Shown here: positions 8,996 through 17,286 of the stretch, piece after piece
Numbering within the stretch: position 1 is the stretch's first letter
Layout: every line of letters begins with the position of its first letter
Assembly (NCBI RefSeq): GCF_014206875.1
Contig: NZ_JACIJO010000003.1
Coordinates: 948,660 to 1,012,659, forward strand
Source of the DNA: Algoriphagus iocasae
GTDB taxonomy: Bacteria > Bacteroidota > Bacteroidia > Cytophagales > Cyclobacteriaceae
Length of the DNA: 64,000 nt
Direction: 5' to 3'
Notes under the pieces: generated by a model
What the model was told of the DNA's origin: nothing
Seen by the model: the letters and a program-made list of their open reading frames with translations, nothing else
Database searches by the model: none
Position numbers and translations under genes: made by a program

Positions 8996-11473
8996 TTAAA
9001 ACTCTTTCTCGCCAAACTCACTCTTGACGAATTTAGCTTTGTTCTTGGAACGGTTGAGCGTATAGGAAAGGTTCAGTATGACCATGTCCACTTCCTGGAT
9101 ATAATTTGTAGTCGTATAGAATTCGCCTTCCCGATAAGTGGTAATTCGTTGTTCATTCGTATCCAAAATTCCCATATCGATGTTTTGCCAAATCAAATTG
9201 GCAGAGAGCCTGTTGTCCAGCCAAGTTTTTTTGATGACAATACTCGGGGTGTAAAATCTAGAATCTTCTCCCTGAGCTGTCACTCTTTCCGATAGGTAAT
9301 TTAAAGTTCCCTGGATACTCCAGTTTTTCTGGAGCGTGAAAGTGGTGTTGATATTGATCGAGTGAACCCAACTCTCCGTATTTACTGGGCGATCATCAAA
9401 ACTGCCTTTTATAGAATAATGGTAAAGGTTTAATCCTCCGAAGACTTTCCACCAGCTGGTTGGAAATATTTCAAGTCCCAAGTCAATTCCCGTGGATTTT
9501 CCTGTTCCAACATTGGAATAGATTCTATTCAAAATCGTGTCATTGTAAACAGTATTTACTCTGTTTACCAGATTTTTCACTCTGGAGTGGTAGGCTGTCG
9601 CATAAAAACTGGAAGCATTCCAGGTTTTGATCAGGCCAACTTCAGCAAGATTTATAAATTCAGGAAGCAAGTTTGGATCTCCCTGCTCTAAGGTTTCTGA
9701 ATGCTCTCTTTCTGGAAAAGGATTCATTTTAAATGTGGTGGTACGCTCCACACGCTGGGTGAAATTAGCTTTCAACTGAAGCCCTTCATTCACTTGATAT
9801 CCTAAATTTCCGCTAAAGAATGGGCGTATAAAATCGTATTGGTAAACCGTATCAACAATTCCTGCCTTGTCCTCTAGGTCAAAACTTCGGTCCATACTTT
9901 CCACTCGGACACCCAACCCATAACTCAACTTTTCCAATTTCTTGTCAAGTTGGATATAGGCCGAATGGATATTTCTTTTCAATTCCACATTGCTGGAAAA
10001 GTCTGGAACCAATTCAAATTCACCAGTTTCATTGTTCTTCCTTTCATATAGGAAGTCACCTTTATGATCGAGTTTTCTGAATTGATACCCTGCTAATAAC
10101 TGGCCGAAAGAAAATGGTTGAAAGGTATAATCCAGGTTGTATCGAATACCATTCAATGGATTATCATTGGTATTGTATTCTTCCTGATACACCTTGCTAA
10201 GATCGGGATAACCCAAGTTTAGATTGGAAGTTGGACCACCTAGCATACTGTACTCATAGAGAAAGGAAGTGCTGATTTTTGATTCGTTTTCGAAAACATG
10301 CGAATAGTCTAAACTTCCCAAAACTACATCACCTCTTCGTCTTTGGTCATTGGCATTGAAATATTGAAAATTGTAGAGTTCCTGACCGTTCGCAATGGCG
10401 TGATTGTCATAATACAAGATATCAGCAGTTCGGAGTTTGTCTCTAACAGCACCATAAAATCCTAGGCTAAAAACACTTTTTTCGGAAGGATTATATCCAA
10501 TTGTAAATCTTCCGGAATAGTTTTTTTCGTCGATACTTCTTTCACCTTCGGAAGGAAAATAGGTGGTTGTATCACCCGACATGGTCATCACATTCCCAAC
10601 TCTTCTTCCTGCGATGTCATTTCGTTGAAAACTGGCTCCAACGGAAATATCCCATTTGCCTTTAAGGTAGTTCAGGTTAAAGTCGGCTCCATACCGTTTC
10701 GCACGTTCTGCATTTCCATAATTTTCGATTGGTGGCATTCCCAGTTTGGTATTGAACTGCATGTAGAGACCATCAGTAGTTCCTGATTTTGTAATCACGT
10801 TGATCATCCCGGCTTTTCCCTCAGAATCGTATTGTGCAGAAGGAGATGAGATCCAATCTATTTTTTCAATACTGTTGGCAGGCAATTGACTTAGAATCAT
10901 CATGGGGTCTGATTGAACAGGCTTTCCATTGATCATCACCACAAATCCGCTAGTGCCTCTAATAGAAATCTGACCATCCACATTAATGGCAACTCCAGGG
11001 AGATTTTTTAAGATATCGGCAGCATTTCCTCCCTGTGCAGCTTGGAAGTTTTCAGCAGAATAACTCTGCTTTTCGAGTTGGAAGTTGGTTGAAATCTTTT
11101 GTCCTTGGACTTCAATTCCTTCCATCATGGTTTCATCAGGTTCCAAGCTGATGATTCCTAAATTCCGGTTCTCGTTTTTTGCCAAGTCAAAGATTGGTGT
11201 TGCTTTGCTTTGGTATCCGATAAAGCTGACTTTTAAGAAATAAGATCCTGGTTTGAGTTTTTCAAGGAGAAATAACCCACCTACATCAGAAATACTTCCA
11301 TCAATCAAACTGCTATCTCCAGCTGATAAAATAGAAATGCTACTAAACTCTAATGGAATATTGGTTTTTGCATCATGAACAATCCCTGAAATGCTGGATT
11401 GAGCATTTGCTATTAGTGAATTGAAAAATAAATTCAGAAATACAAAAAAACAGAGAGGGCCGATTCTTGACAT
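8996..11473 (-). CDS. TonB-dependent outer-membrane receptor, CarboxypepD_reg type
   Basis: An 825-residue outer-membrane protein: signal peptide (1-24), carboxypeptidase-regulatory-like beta-sandwich (about 27-110), plug domain (about 130-235, with LKNLPGVAI and SIRGTSG) and a C-terminal beta-barrel of the outer-membrane beta-barrel family. Such receptors import or sense ligands using TonB energy. It is the first gene of the copper island and lies 9 bp before the HMA-AraC gene. Its ligand may be a metal or metallophore, but the sequence does not show it. No SusD partner is present. Confidence 0.9.
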   Translation of the reverse strand: MSRIGPLCFFVFLNLFFNSLIANAQSSISGIVHDAKTNIPLEFSSISILSAGDSSLIDGSISDVGGLFLLEKLKPGSYFLKVSFIGYQSKATPIFDLAKNENRNLGIISLEPDETMMEGIEVQGQKISTNFQLEKQSYSAENFQAAQGGNAADILKNLPGVAINVDGQISIRGTSGFVVMINGKPVQSDPMMILSQLPANSIEKIDWISSPSAQYDSEGKAGMINVITKSGTTDGLYMQFNTKLGMPPIENYGNAERAKRYGADFNLNYLKGKWDISVGASFQRNDIAGRRVGNVMTMSGDTTTYFPSEGERSIDEKNYSGRFTIGYNPSEKSVFSLGFYGAVRDKLRTADILYYDNHAIANGQELYNFQYFNANDQRRRGDVVLGSLDYSHVFENESKISTSFLYEYSMLGGPTSNLNLGYPDLSKVYQEEYNTNDNPLNGIRYNLDYTFQPFSFGQLLAGYQFRKLDHKGDFLYERKNNETGEFELVPDFSSNVELKRNIHSAYIQLDKKLEKLSYGLGVRVESMDRSFDLEDKAGIVDTVYQYDFIRPFFSGNLGYQVNEGLQLKANFTQRVERTTTFKMNPFPEREHSETLEQGDPNLLPEFINLAEVGLIKTWNASSFYATAYHSRVKNLVNRVNTVYNDTILNRIYSNVGTGKSTGIDLGLEIFPTSWWKVFGGLNLYHYSIKGSFDDRPVNTESWVHSININTTFTLQKNWSIQGTLNYLSERVTAQGEDSRFYTPSIVIKKTWLDNRLSANLIWQNIDMGILDTNEQRITTYREGEFYTTTNYIQEVDMVILNLSYTLNRSKNKAKFVKSEFGEKEF

Positions 11474-11474
11474 T

Positions 11475-11510
11475 AATCAAAATTACGATACGCACTTTGT
11501 AATTTTGATT
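11475..11510. promoter_or_regulatory. Perfect 12-bp inverted repeat before the receptor gene
   Basis: AATCAAAATTAC (11475-11486) is repeated exactly in reverse complement at 11499-11510 with a 12-bp spacer. It ends 2 nt from the receptor start codon. It is either an operator for one of the two island regulators or a hairpin in the 5' leader that could hide the start. No T-run follows it, so it does not look like a terminator. Confidence 0.6.
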
Positions 11511-11610
11511 TTTTATTTGGTGAATGGTTTAAAATCAATTTGAAAATTTGGAGATTATTCCACATACACCTTAGTATATTGTGTAAGAAGCTAGGTTTCC
11601 AAAAATTCTC

Positions 11611-11641
11611 AAAAATAAAACCCAGAGGATTGGCTCTGGGT
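11611..11641 (-). terminator. Rho-independent terminator of the DoxX gene
   Basis: An 8-bp stem (ACCCAGAG with CTCTGGGT, 6-nt loop) is followed on the minus strand by a T-rich run. It lies just after the DoxX stop codon. Confidence 0.75.
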
Positions 11642-11661
11642 CTAGTTGGATTAGTTTTAAT

Positions 11662-12021
11662 TTAAGCTGATTGCTTACTGAGGTATATCCTTGAAGTGAT
11701 CAACAAGGCAGCTGCTACTACCGGCATTATAATCGCCGAAAAAGGGTGTCCATTTACAAAGTGAGCAATAAATGCTGAAATGAATGTGATTGCAAATCCC
11801 GCATAAGCCCATTCTTTTAGAAACTTGGGAGAAAATGGAAGTAGCAATACCAAAACACCCAATATTTTTGCCAATCCCAATTCTACCCGGAAGTAGTCAG
11901 GGAATCCCATTGAAGTAAATCCTTCTGAAACAGCAGGATCATTGAAATACGCAAATGCACTCATTAACATCATCAATGATATCAATCCTGTGGCTGTCCA
12001 ATAAATAATTTTGTTTTTCAT
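11662..12021 (-). CDS. DoxX-like membrane protein
   Basis: A 119-residue protein with four hydrophobic segments, matching the small DoxX-like family of inner-membrane proteins. Members are linked to redox or stress responses, but no firm activity is known. It is divergent from an HxlR regulator, and the shared gap holds palindromic sites, so control by that regulator is likely. A hairpin terminator follows it. This is a frequent pairing in Bacteroidota (recalled). Confidence 0.82.
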   Translation of the reverse strand: MKNKIIYWTATGLISLMMLMSAFAYFNDPAVSEGFTSMGFPDYFRVELGLAKILGVLVLLLPFSPKFLKEWAYAGFAITFISAFIAHFVNGHPFSAIIMPVVAAALLITSRIYLSKQSA

Positions 12022-12149
12022 CTGTTTGTAATTTTGTTTTCAAAGGCCAGATGGAATCTCGCATGGATGACAATCATGCCAAAGTATGGCCCTTGCGTCA
12101 TGCTTGATTTCATGGTTTAGTTTATTTTTTCTCAAAAGTAGGGTGAGTC

Positions 12150-12206
12150 ACTATACATTTGTAAGTACTATACTGAAGTATAGTGCTATACTATTGTATA
12201 GTTTTG
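12150..12206. promoter_or_regulatory. HxlR operator palindromes and promoter
   Basis: Two perfect palindromic sites stand side by side: ACTATACT-GA-AGTATAGT (12167-12184) and CTATAC-TATT-GTATAG (12186-12201). A further half-site ACTATAC begins at 12150. The last palindrome overlaps TAGTTTTG (12199-12206), which fits the Bacteroidota -7 motif TAnnTTTG about 23 bp before the HxlR start. Binding there should block the regulator's own promoter, and perhaps the divergent DoxX promoter. Confidence 0.7.
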
Positions 12207-12228
12207 TCTATTTCACCAGATTTGTCCC

Positions 12229-12609
12229 ATGAAAAATGAAGAGCGATTAGAAAAAGGGGAATGTAAGCTTAGAATTTTGCCTGTTCAAGATGCGTTGGAG
12301 ATTCTGAGTGGTAAATGGAAACTACCAATCATTATAGCTTTGCTTCATGGAGTGAAGCGATTTTCCGAGATTTCAAAGGAGGTTACTGGAATTACGGACC
12401 GAATGCTTTCTAAGGAATTGAGGGATCTAGAAATGAATCACCTAGTAAAAAGAACGGTCTATGATACATTTCCTGTGACTGTGGAATATACCATGACCGA
12501 ATATGGTGAAACACTGAAAGATGTAATTGGCGCCCTGTATGATTGGGGCAAAAACCACCGGATAAAAGTGTTCAACTTTGATAAAGAACCTGAAAACATC
12601 GAGAAGTAA
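12229..12609 (+). CDS. HxlR-family transcriptional regulator
   Basis: A 126-residue winged-helix regulator with the HxlR core (ALEILSGKWKLPIIIALL, then RFSEISKEVTGITDRMLSKELRDLE). Cys13 in the N-terminal E-C-K-L context is at a place where HxlR members often carry a redox- or electrophile-sensing cysteine. It is divergent from DoxX across a gap of about 200 bp with palindromic sites. Its stop codon abuts that of the convergent madM with no spacer. Confidence 0.9.
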   Translation: MKNEERLEKGECKLRILPVQDALEILSGKWKLPIIIALLHGVKRFSEISKEVTGITDRMLSKELRDLEMNHLVKRTVYDTFPVTVEYTMTEYGETLKDVIGALYDWGKNHRIKVFNFDKEPENIEK

Positions 12610-13371
12610 TCAGGCAAAAATCATTTCTAAAATCAAGAAGAAAAGAGAAGGACAAATCAGGCATCCCAAACCTGTATAAAATGTTGCAGTAACTGCGCCA
12701 TAAGGAACCAATTTTGGATCTGTTGCTGCCAAACCTGCTGCCACTCCACTGGAAGTTCCCATAATGCCTCCAAAAGCCATGGCAGATCCGGGTGAATCCA
12801 ATCCGATTTTTTTAGCGAAAATAGGAGTGAATATCGTTACCGCGATCGTTTTGACCAGTCCGGCCCCAATACTTAAAGCGATTACCTCAGAGCTTGCTCC
12901 TAGTGCAGCTCCAGTAACTGGTCCAACAATGTACGTACATGCTCCAGCTCCTATGGTGCAAAGACTGATGGGATCACGAAATCCCCATGCAAAAGCAATT
13001 GCAACTCCAGCGATAAAGAAAATTAGGATGCCAAACAGTAATGATATCATTCCGAGAAGCCCGGATTTTTTGACCAATAAATAGCTTGCTCCCAAAGCAG
13101 TCGCTACGATGGCAAAGTCCCGGAACATGGATCCTCCTAAAACTCCGATTCCTTTAAAGATTTCTATATCTGAGATTCCTTTGTTCCCTCCGGTAAAATA
13201 TCCTCCTAAGTACCCTAAGACTAAGCCCAAGAAAATGGCAATAGCAGAACCAGGGATTCTGGATTTGAAAAATTTCTTTGAGACAAAGTTGGATCCAAGG
13301 GTTAAAAGTCCCACACATAGAAATCCTACAATCAGGCCATTTTTGTCAATCACTTTTAGCAATTCTTCCAT
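12610..13371 (-). CDS. madM: Malonate transporter subunit MadM
   Basis: A 253-residue inner-membrane protein with about eight hydrophobic helices and glycine-rich loops (GAGACTYIVGPVTGAALG, FGGIMGTSSGVAAGL) typical of MadM. With MadL it forms a Na+-dependent malonate importer. It is the last gene of the operon, 4 bp after madL, and its stop abuts the HxlR stop. In many bacteria madLM accompany malonate decarboxylase; here the partner is a MatB-type ligase. Confidence 0.9.
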   Translation of the reverse strand: MEELLKVIDKNGLIVGFLCVGLLTLGSNFVSKKFFKSRIPGSAIAIFLGLVLGYLGGYFTGGNKGISDIEIFKGIGVLGGSMFRDFAIVATALGASYLLVKKSGLLGMISLLFGILIFFIAGVAIAFAWGFRDPISLCTIGAGACTYIVGPVTGAALGASSEVIALSIGAGLVKTIAVTIFTPIFAKKIGLDSPGSAMAFGGIMGTSSGVAAGLAATDPKLVPYGAVTATFYTGLGCLICPSLFFLILEMIFA

Positions 13372-13375
13372 TTGA

Positions 13376-13732
13376 TTATTGCTTAAAGCTTTTTAATAAA
13401 ACTGGGAAGAAAGCAAATCCTAAAAATACAGGAATGATTCCAACCAAAATGGCCAGGTTTCCGCTTGAAATGGCAGATTTGACATTTAGGCTTGCAGCCA
13501 TAGCGATGACGACAGGGATATACATCTTATTCCAGAAATCAATTCCCAGAATCAAATCCTCTTTCCACCAACCTTTTCGCTCAAAAACCTCTTTGAGAAC
13601 CATCAGAATCAGCATTGCGAAACCAACTCCTCCGACATTGGAATTGATGCCCAAAAGTTTTCCTAAAAGCTCACCAATCCACTGACCCACGAGATATGAA
13701 AATGAAAGAAGTGCTAAACCGTAAATTATCAT
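13376..13732 (-). CDS. madL: Malonate transporter subunit MadL
   Basis: A 118-residue membrane protein with four hydrophobic segments and conserved MadL features (GKLLGINSNVGGVGFAML, DFWNKMYIPVVIAMAAS). It pairs with MadM as a malonate carrier. It starts 6 bp after the MatB stop and ends 4 bp before madM, so the three genes form one operon. Confidence 0.9.
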   Translation of the reverse strand: MIIYGLALLSFSYLVGQWIGELLGKLLGINSNVGGVGFAMLILMVLKEVFERKGWWKEDLILGIDFWNKMYIPVVIAMAASLNVKSAISSGNLAILVGIIPVFLGFAFFPVLLKSFKQ

Positions 13733-13738
13733 AATCTA

Positions 13739-15214
13739 TCAGAATAGCTTTTTCAATTCATTTTTAGTCACTTTTCCCATGGCATTCCTTGGAAGGTCTG
13801 GGATGAAAATGTATTTCCTTGGTGTTTTGTAAGCTGGCATTCTTTCTCGCATCCAGATATTCAATTGATCAGTATCAAACTCCTCATCCGCAACCAAAGC
13901 TGCTACAACCAATTCTCCCCATTCTTCATTTGTGATTCCCACCACTCCGCAATCTTTGATTTGTGGATATTTCCTTAGCACCTCCTCGATTTCCAAAGCT
14001 GAAATTTTATATCCTCCGGATTTGATGATATCAATAGAATCTCTTCCCAAAATGCGGTAATATCCATCTTCCAAAACGGCAATATCTCCAGTTTTAAACC
14101 ATCCATCCGCTGTAAAGCTTTTGGCAGTAGCCTCCGGTTTTCCCCAATATTCTTTAAATACCGATGGACTTTTTATCTGAATTTCTCCAGGTTCTCCTGC
14201 CTTAACTTCTATGCCTTCTTCATCTACAGTTCTCAATTCAACTCTAGGCAAAGGCTGACCGATATGTCCAGCTCTTCTTTCTCCATTATAAGGATTGCTG
14301 ACAGCCATTCCGATTTCGGTCATTCCATAACGTTCCAATAAATAATGACCAGAAATCTCTTTCCATTTTTCCATGACTGAGACAGGAAGAGCTGCAGAAC
14401 CTGAAATCATCAATCTGAAATTTGACATGGCTTGATGCAGTTCGTTTTGCTCCTCTTCAGTCAGTTTTTCCCATTCAGCTATGAGTTTAAAATAAATTGT
14501 TGGAACGGCCATAAAGACATTTAATTTCCCTTGCAGGAAAATATTAAAGACTTCTTTGGCACTGAATTGATTTAGAAATTCAACAGTAGCACCTGACCAT
14601 AATGCACAGCACAGAACGTTGATGATGCCATGAACGTGATGAAGGGGTAATATTTCCAGGATATAATCATCGGAACTCCATTCCCATGCTTTTACCAAAG
14701 TGGAAATTTGGGATTCTATGTTAGAATGCGTTGTCAAAACACCTTTAGGAAGTGAAGTGGTGCCCGAGGTATAAAGTATCATGGCACCTCTTGATTTCTC
14801 AATTTCCGGTAAGTCGGCTTCTTTGGAATTTGTTATTTGAGCGACTGTTGCAAAAGTTTTAGATGGATCGCTTTTATAGGTTTTTAGAATTTCTTCGTAC
14901 TCTTCGCCAACCAGAATTATGTTGGCTCCGGTATCTTCAATGACGTATTGAAGAGAGGGTAGAGGATAGATAATACATAAAGGAACAGCAATACCACCCG
15001 CTCTCCAGATTCCCCATTGTGTTGCTACATATTCGAAACCTGGAGAGACCATAAATGCCACCGGCGCTTCCGATAAATCACTTTTATCTTTCAATAAAAA
15101 AGTAGCAATCTCTTTACTTCGATCAAATAATTCTTGAAAAGTGAAGGAATTGTCTTTTTCAACAATGGCTATTTTATTGGGTGTAGACTTCGCGTTCTCT
15201 ACAAGCTGAAGCAT
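13739..15214 (-). CDS. matB: Malonyl-CoA synthetase (MatB-like acyl-CoA ligase)
   Basis: A 491-residue ANL-superfamily ligase that would join malonate and CoA using ATP. It has the adenylate P-loop (YTSGTTSLPKG, about 148-158), the motif RYGMTE (295-300) followed by the MatB-type S-N-P-Y-N-G and R-A-G-H-I-G, the hinge KSGGYKIS and the C-terminal catalytic lysine in PRNAMGKVTK. Operon partners MadL and MadM support malonate as substrate. No decarboxylase is nearby, so the product may feed fatty-acid synthesis directly. It is divergent from the GbsR-type regulator. Confidence 0.88.
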   Translation of the reverse strand: MLQLVENAKSTPNKIAIVEKDNSFTFQELFDRSKEIATFLLKDKSDLSEAPVAFMVSPGFEYVATQWGIWRAGGIAVPLCIIYPLPSLQYVIEDTGANIILVGEEYEEILKTYKSDPSKTFATVAQITNSKEADLPEIEKSRGAMILYTSGTTSLPKGVLTTHSNIESQISTLVKAWEWSSDDYILEILPLHHVHGIINVLCCALWSGATVEFLNQFSAKEVFNIFLQGKLNVFMAVPTIYFKLIAEWEKLTEEEQNELHQAMSNFRLMISGSAALPVSVMEKWKEISGHYLLERYGMTEIGMAVSNPYNGERRAGHIGQPLPRVELRTVDEEGIEVKAGEPGEIQIKSPSVFKEYWGKPEATAKSFTADGWFKTGDIAVLEDGYYRILGRDSIDIIKSGGYKISALEIEEVLRKYPQIKDCGVVGITNEEWGELVVAALVADEEFDTDQLNIWMRERMPAYKTPRKYIFIPDLPRNAMGKVTKNELKKLF

Positions 15215-15284
15215 AGTAAAAAGAGTTGATTGTTATTGTTTCAATATGAAATATATGGGCTATTGCTCAAAAAAGAAATTTTTT

Positions 15285-15326
15285 AGTTCTGTATTTGCAG
15301 AACTAACTGAACTTTGTTTATATTTG
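15285..15326. promoter_or_regulatory. Promoter and operator of the GbsR-type regulator
   Basis: A perfect inverted repeat AGTTCTG-TATTTG-CAGAACT spans 15285-15304. Its loop contains TTTG (15294-15297), a -33 candidate, 21 bp before TATATTTG (15319-15326), which matches the Bacteroidota -7 motif. The overlap suggests autoregulation. A related 20-bp site lies before tolC at 15840. Confidence 0.65.
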
Positions 15327-15361
15327 TGCCGTTATAAACCCATAACTGAAAATACGAAGCG

Positions 15362-15823
15362 ATGGTATTAACTGAAAAGCATAAGGAATTAATTGAGCGA
15401 ATTGGAGTTTTCCATGAGCACAAGGGAATGCAGCCTTTGGTTGGAAGAATTATCGGATTGCTTTTAGTTCATGATGAAGGCGAGGTTTCCTTCGACGAAA
15501 TTGTAGAGCAATTAGGAGTAAGTAAAAGTGCGGTGAGTAATGCTTTGACATTTTTACAAGCAAAAGGTAGATGTGTTTACAGCACTAGACCTGGTGACAG
15601 GAAAAGATATTTTGCTTTGAAGGTGAGTGATTGGAGAGAAGATTTTGAAAAGGAACTCCAAAACATAGCCGAAATACAAAAATTTATCGATGAGGTCTTG
15701 GAGGTAAGAACTGAAAAGAACCCAGAATTCAATTGTAGAATGAGAGACTTTTCAAATTTCCTATGCTTCTTCAAGCAGGAGATTCCAGCCTTATTTGAAA
15801 GATTTAAGAAGCAGCAAGCTTAA
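15362..15823 (+). CDS. GbsR/MarR-type transcriptional regulator of the efflux operon
   Basis: A 153-residue winged-helix regulator. The DNA-binding part (about 35-85) reads VSFDEIVEQLGVSKSAVSNALTFLQAKG, followed by a wing (STRPGDRKRYFAL). The N-terminus (IGVFHEHKGMQPLVGRIIGLL) fits the GbsR branch. It directly precedes tolC, the adaptor and the RND pump, where such regulators often repress efflux genes in Bacteroidota. Related operator-like repeats lie before its own gene and before tolC. Confidence 0.88.
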   Translation: MVLTEKHKELIERIGVFHEHKGMQPLVGRIIGLLLVHDEGEVSFDEIVEQLGVSKSAVSNALTFLQAKGRCVYSTRPGDRKRYFALKVSDWREDFEKELQNIAEIQKFIDEVLEVRTEKNPEFNCRMRDFSNFLCFFKQEIPALFERFKKQQA

Positions 15824-15839
15824 AAAAATTTGAATTATT

Positions 15840-15859
15840 AGTTCACTAAAAACAGAATC
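15840..15859. promoter_or_regulatory. Second, degenerate GbsR-type operator before tolC
   Basis: AGTTC and CAGAA half-sites are placed with the same spacing as in the 15285 palindrome, and 12 of 20 positions match it. It sits in the gap between the regulator and tolC, consistent with separate control of the efflux genes. I did not find a clear -7 motif beside it. Confidence 0.45.
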
Positions 15860-15895
15860 AACTTTAATATTATAAATTAACTATTATTTAATACC

Positions 15896-17269
15896 ATGTT
15901 CAGAAAATATTTTACATATCTGATGTTTCTGGTAAGTCCTTTAGGAGCCTTTGGTCAGGGGGATTTGAATACAGAAAAGGTCACGTATCCAGATACCCTG
16001 ACACTGAGGCAAAGTATCGAGATCGGTCTTGAAAACAACCGGAATTTGAAAAAGGCAATTTTGGATGAGACCAAAGCCAAGTACAATAGAGACGAAATCA
16101 GAGGTGCTGGTTTGCCGCAGTTTTCGGCTTATGGTCAGTATAATAACTTCCTTGATGTTTTTCCACAGGCTGTACCGGGAGGGATTTTTGGAGGAGACCC
16201 AAATGATATTCAGGTGATTTCCCTAGGCGTACCGCAATCATTGAAGGCAGGATTTGAATTGAGTCAGTTGATTTATAGTAATTCCTATCTGATTGGGTTG
16301 AAAGCTGCCAAAACAGGGGAGGAGTTTTATAGACTTCTCGCGCAACAATCTGAGGAGGATGTGATTCATGAGATTTCCATGAATTATCTCGGAGCAATCC
16401 AGCTTCATCTTCAAAGAGAAAACTTGCAGGCAAATATTGATCAATTGGAAAGTCTGGAGAAGATCCTTCAATCTCAATATGAAAATGACCTGGCGAGAAA
16501 AGTGGATCTCAATCGAGTAAAAGTGAATTTGAGTTCAGTCAGAAGTGAGCTTGAAAACTTGGAGATTTCTATTTACCAGAGAGAAGGATACCTAAAGTTG
16601 GTAATGGGTATTCCGGTAGATACAGAATTAAAACTGGACAAATCAGTGGCTGATATGAACGAGAAAGTTCAGGATTTTCAAGTAGCGGATTTCAATATAT
16701 TCGATAGAAAAGACATTCAATTACTGGGTGTTCAAGAGACCTTATACGAGTACGAATACAAGAATATCAAAGCTCAGCATCAGCCACAGCTTGTGGGTTT
16801 TGCAGATTGGAACAAAAATGCTTTTGCTCAGGAATTTGACTTTTTAAGTCAGAATAAAGTCTGGTACCAAGGATTTTTGATTGGACTAAAACTTCAGATC
16901 CCAATTTTTGATGGACTGCAAACCAAATCAAAAGCTGCCCAATCAAAAGTAAATGCCCAGCAATTAAACCTGGACAGAATGCAGGCAGAAGATGCGGCGG
17001 AGTTGGAATACAATACTGCAGTCAACAAGTACTACAATTCCTTGAGTACGCTGGCATCTCTAAAAGATAATCTGGAATTATCCAATGATGTTTTGAAAGA
17101 CTCTGAATTGCTTTATAAAGAGGGATTGAGTCCATTGACAGACCTTTTGGATGCTGAGACTACCCAAAGAACCGCCCAGGCAAACTACAATAATCAGATC
17201 ATTCAGGTGAGAATTGCCCAATTAGAAATTTTGAATTCCACTGGACAAATAACCAACCTATTAAACTAA
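15896..17269 (+). CDS. TolC-family outer-membrane efflux protein
   Basis: A 457-residue outer-membrane channel protein with a signal peptide (MFRKYFTYLMFLVSPLGAFGQ) and two long coiled-coil repeats, each with TolC-family spacing (LRQSIEIGLENNRNL at the start; GLSPLTDLLDAETTQRTAQANY near the end). It forms the exit duct of the RND pump encoded by the next two genes. The adaptor starts 17 bp downstream. Confidence 0.93.
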   Translation: MFRKYFTYLMFLVSPLGAFGQGDLNTEKVTYPDTLTLRQSIEIGLENNRNLKKAILDETKAKYNRDEIRGAGLPQFSAYGQYNNFLDVFPQAVPGGIFGGDPNDIQVISLGVPQSLKAGFELSQLIYSNSYLIGLKAAKTGEEFYRLLAQQSEEDVIHEISMNYLGAIQLHLQRENLQANIDQLESLEKILQSQYENDLARKVDLNRVKVNLSSVRSELENLEISIYQREGYLKLVMGIPVDTELKLDKSVADMNEKVQDFQVADFNIFDRKDIQLLGVQETLYEYEYKNIKAQHQPQLVGFADWNKNAFAQEFDFLSQNKVWYQGFLIGLKLQIPIFDGLQTKSKAAQSKVNAQQLNLDRMQAEDAAELEYNTAVNKYYNSLSTLASLKDNLELSNDVLKDSELLYKEGLSPLTDLLDAETTQRTAQANYNNQIIQVRIAQLEILNSTGQITNLLN

Positions 17270-17286
17270 AAGAAACACGTGCAACA

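Noticed and set aside
11474..11520. The inverted repeat before the receptor as a terminator
   Set aside because: It lies upstream of its gene, is AT-rich and lacks a T-run placed to stop transcription.
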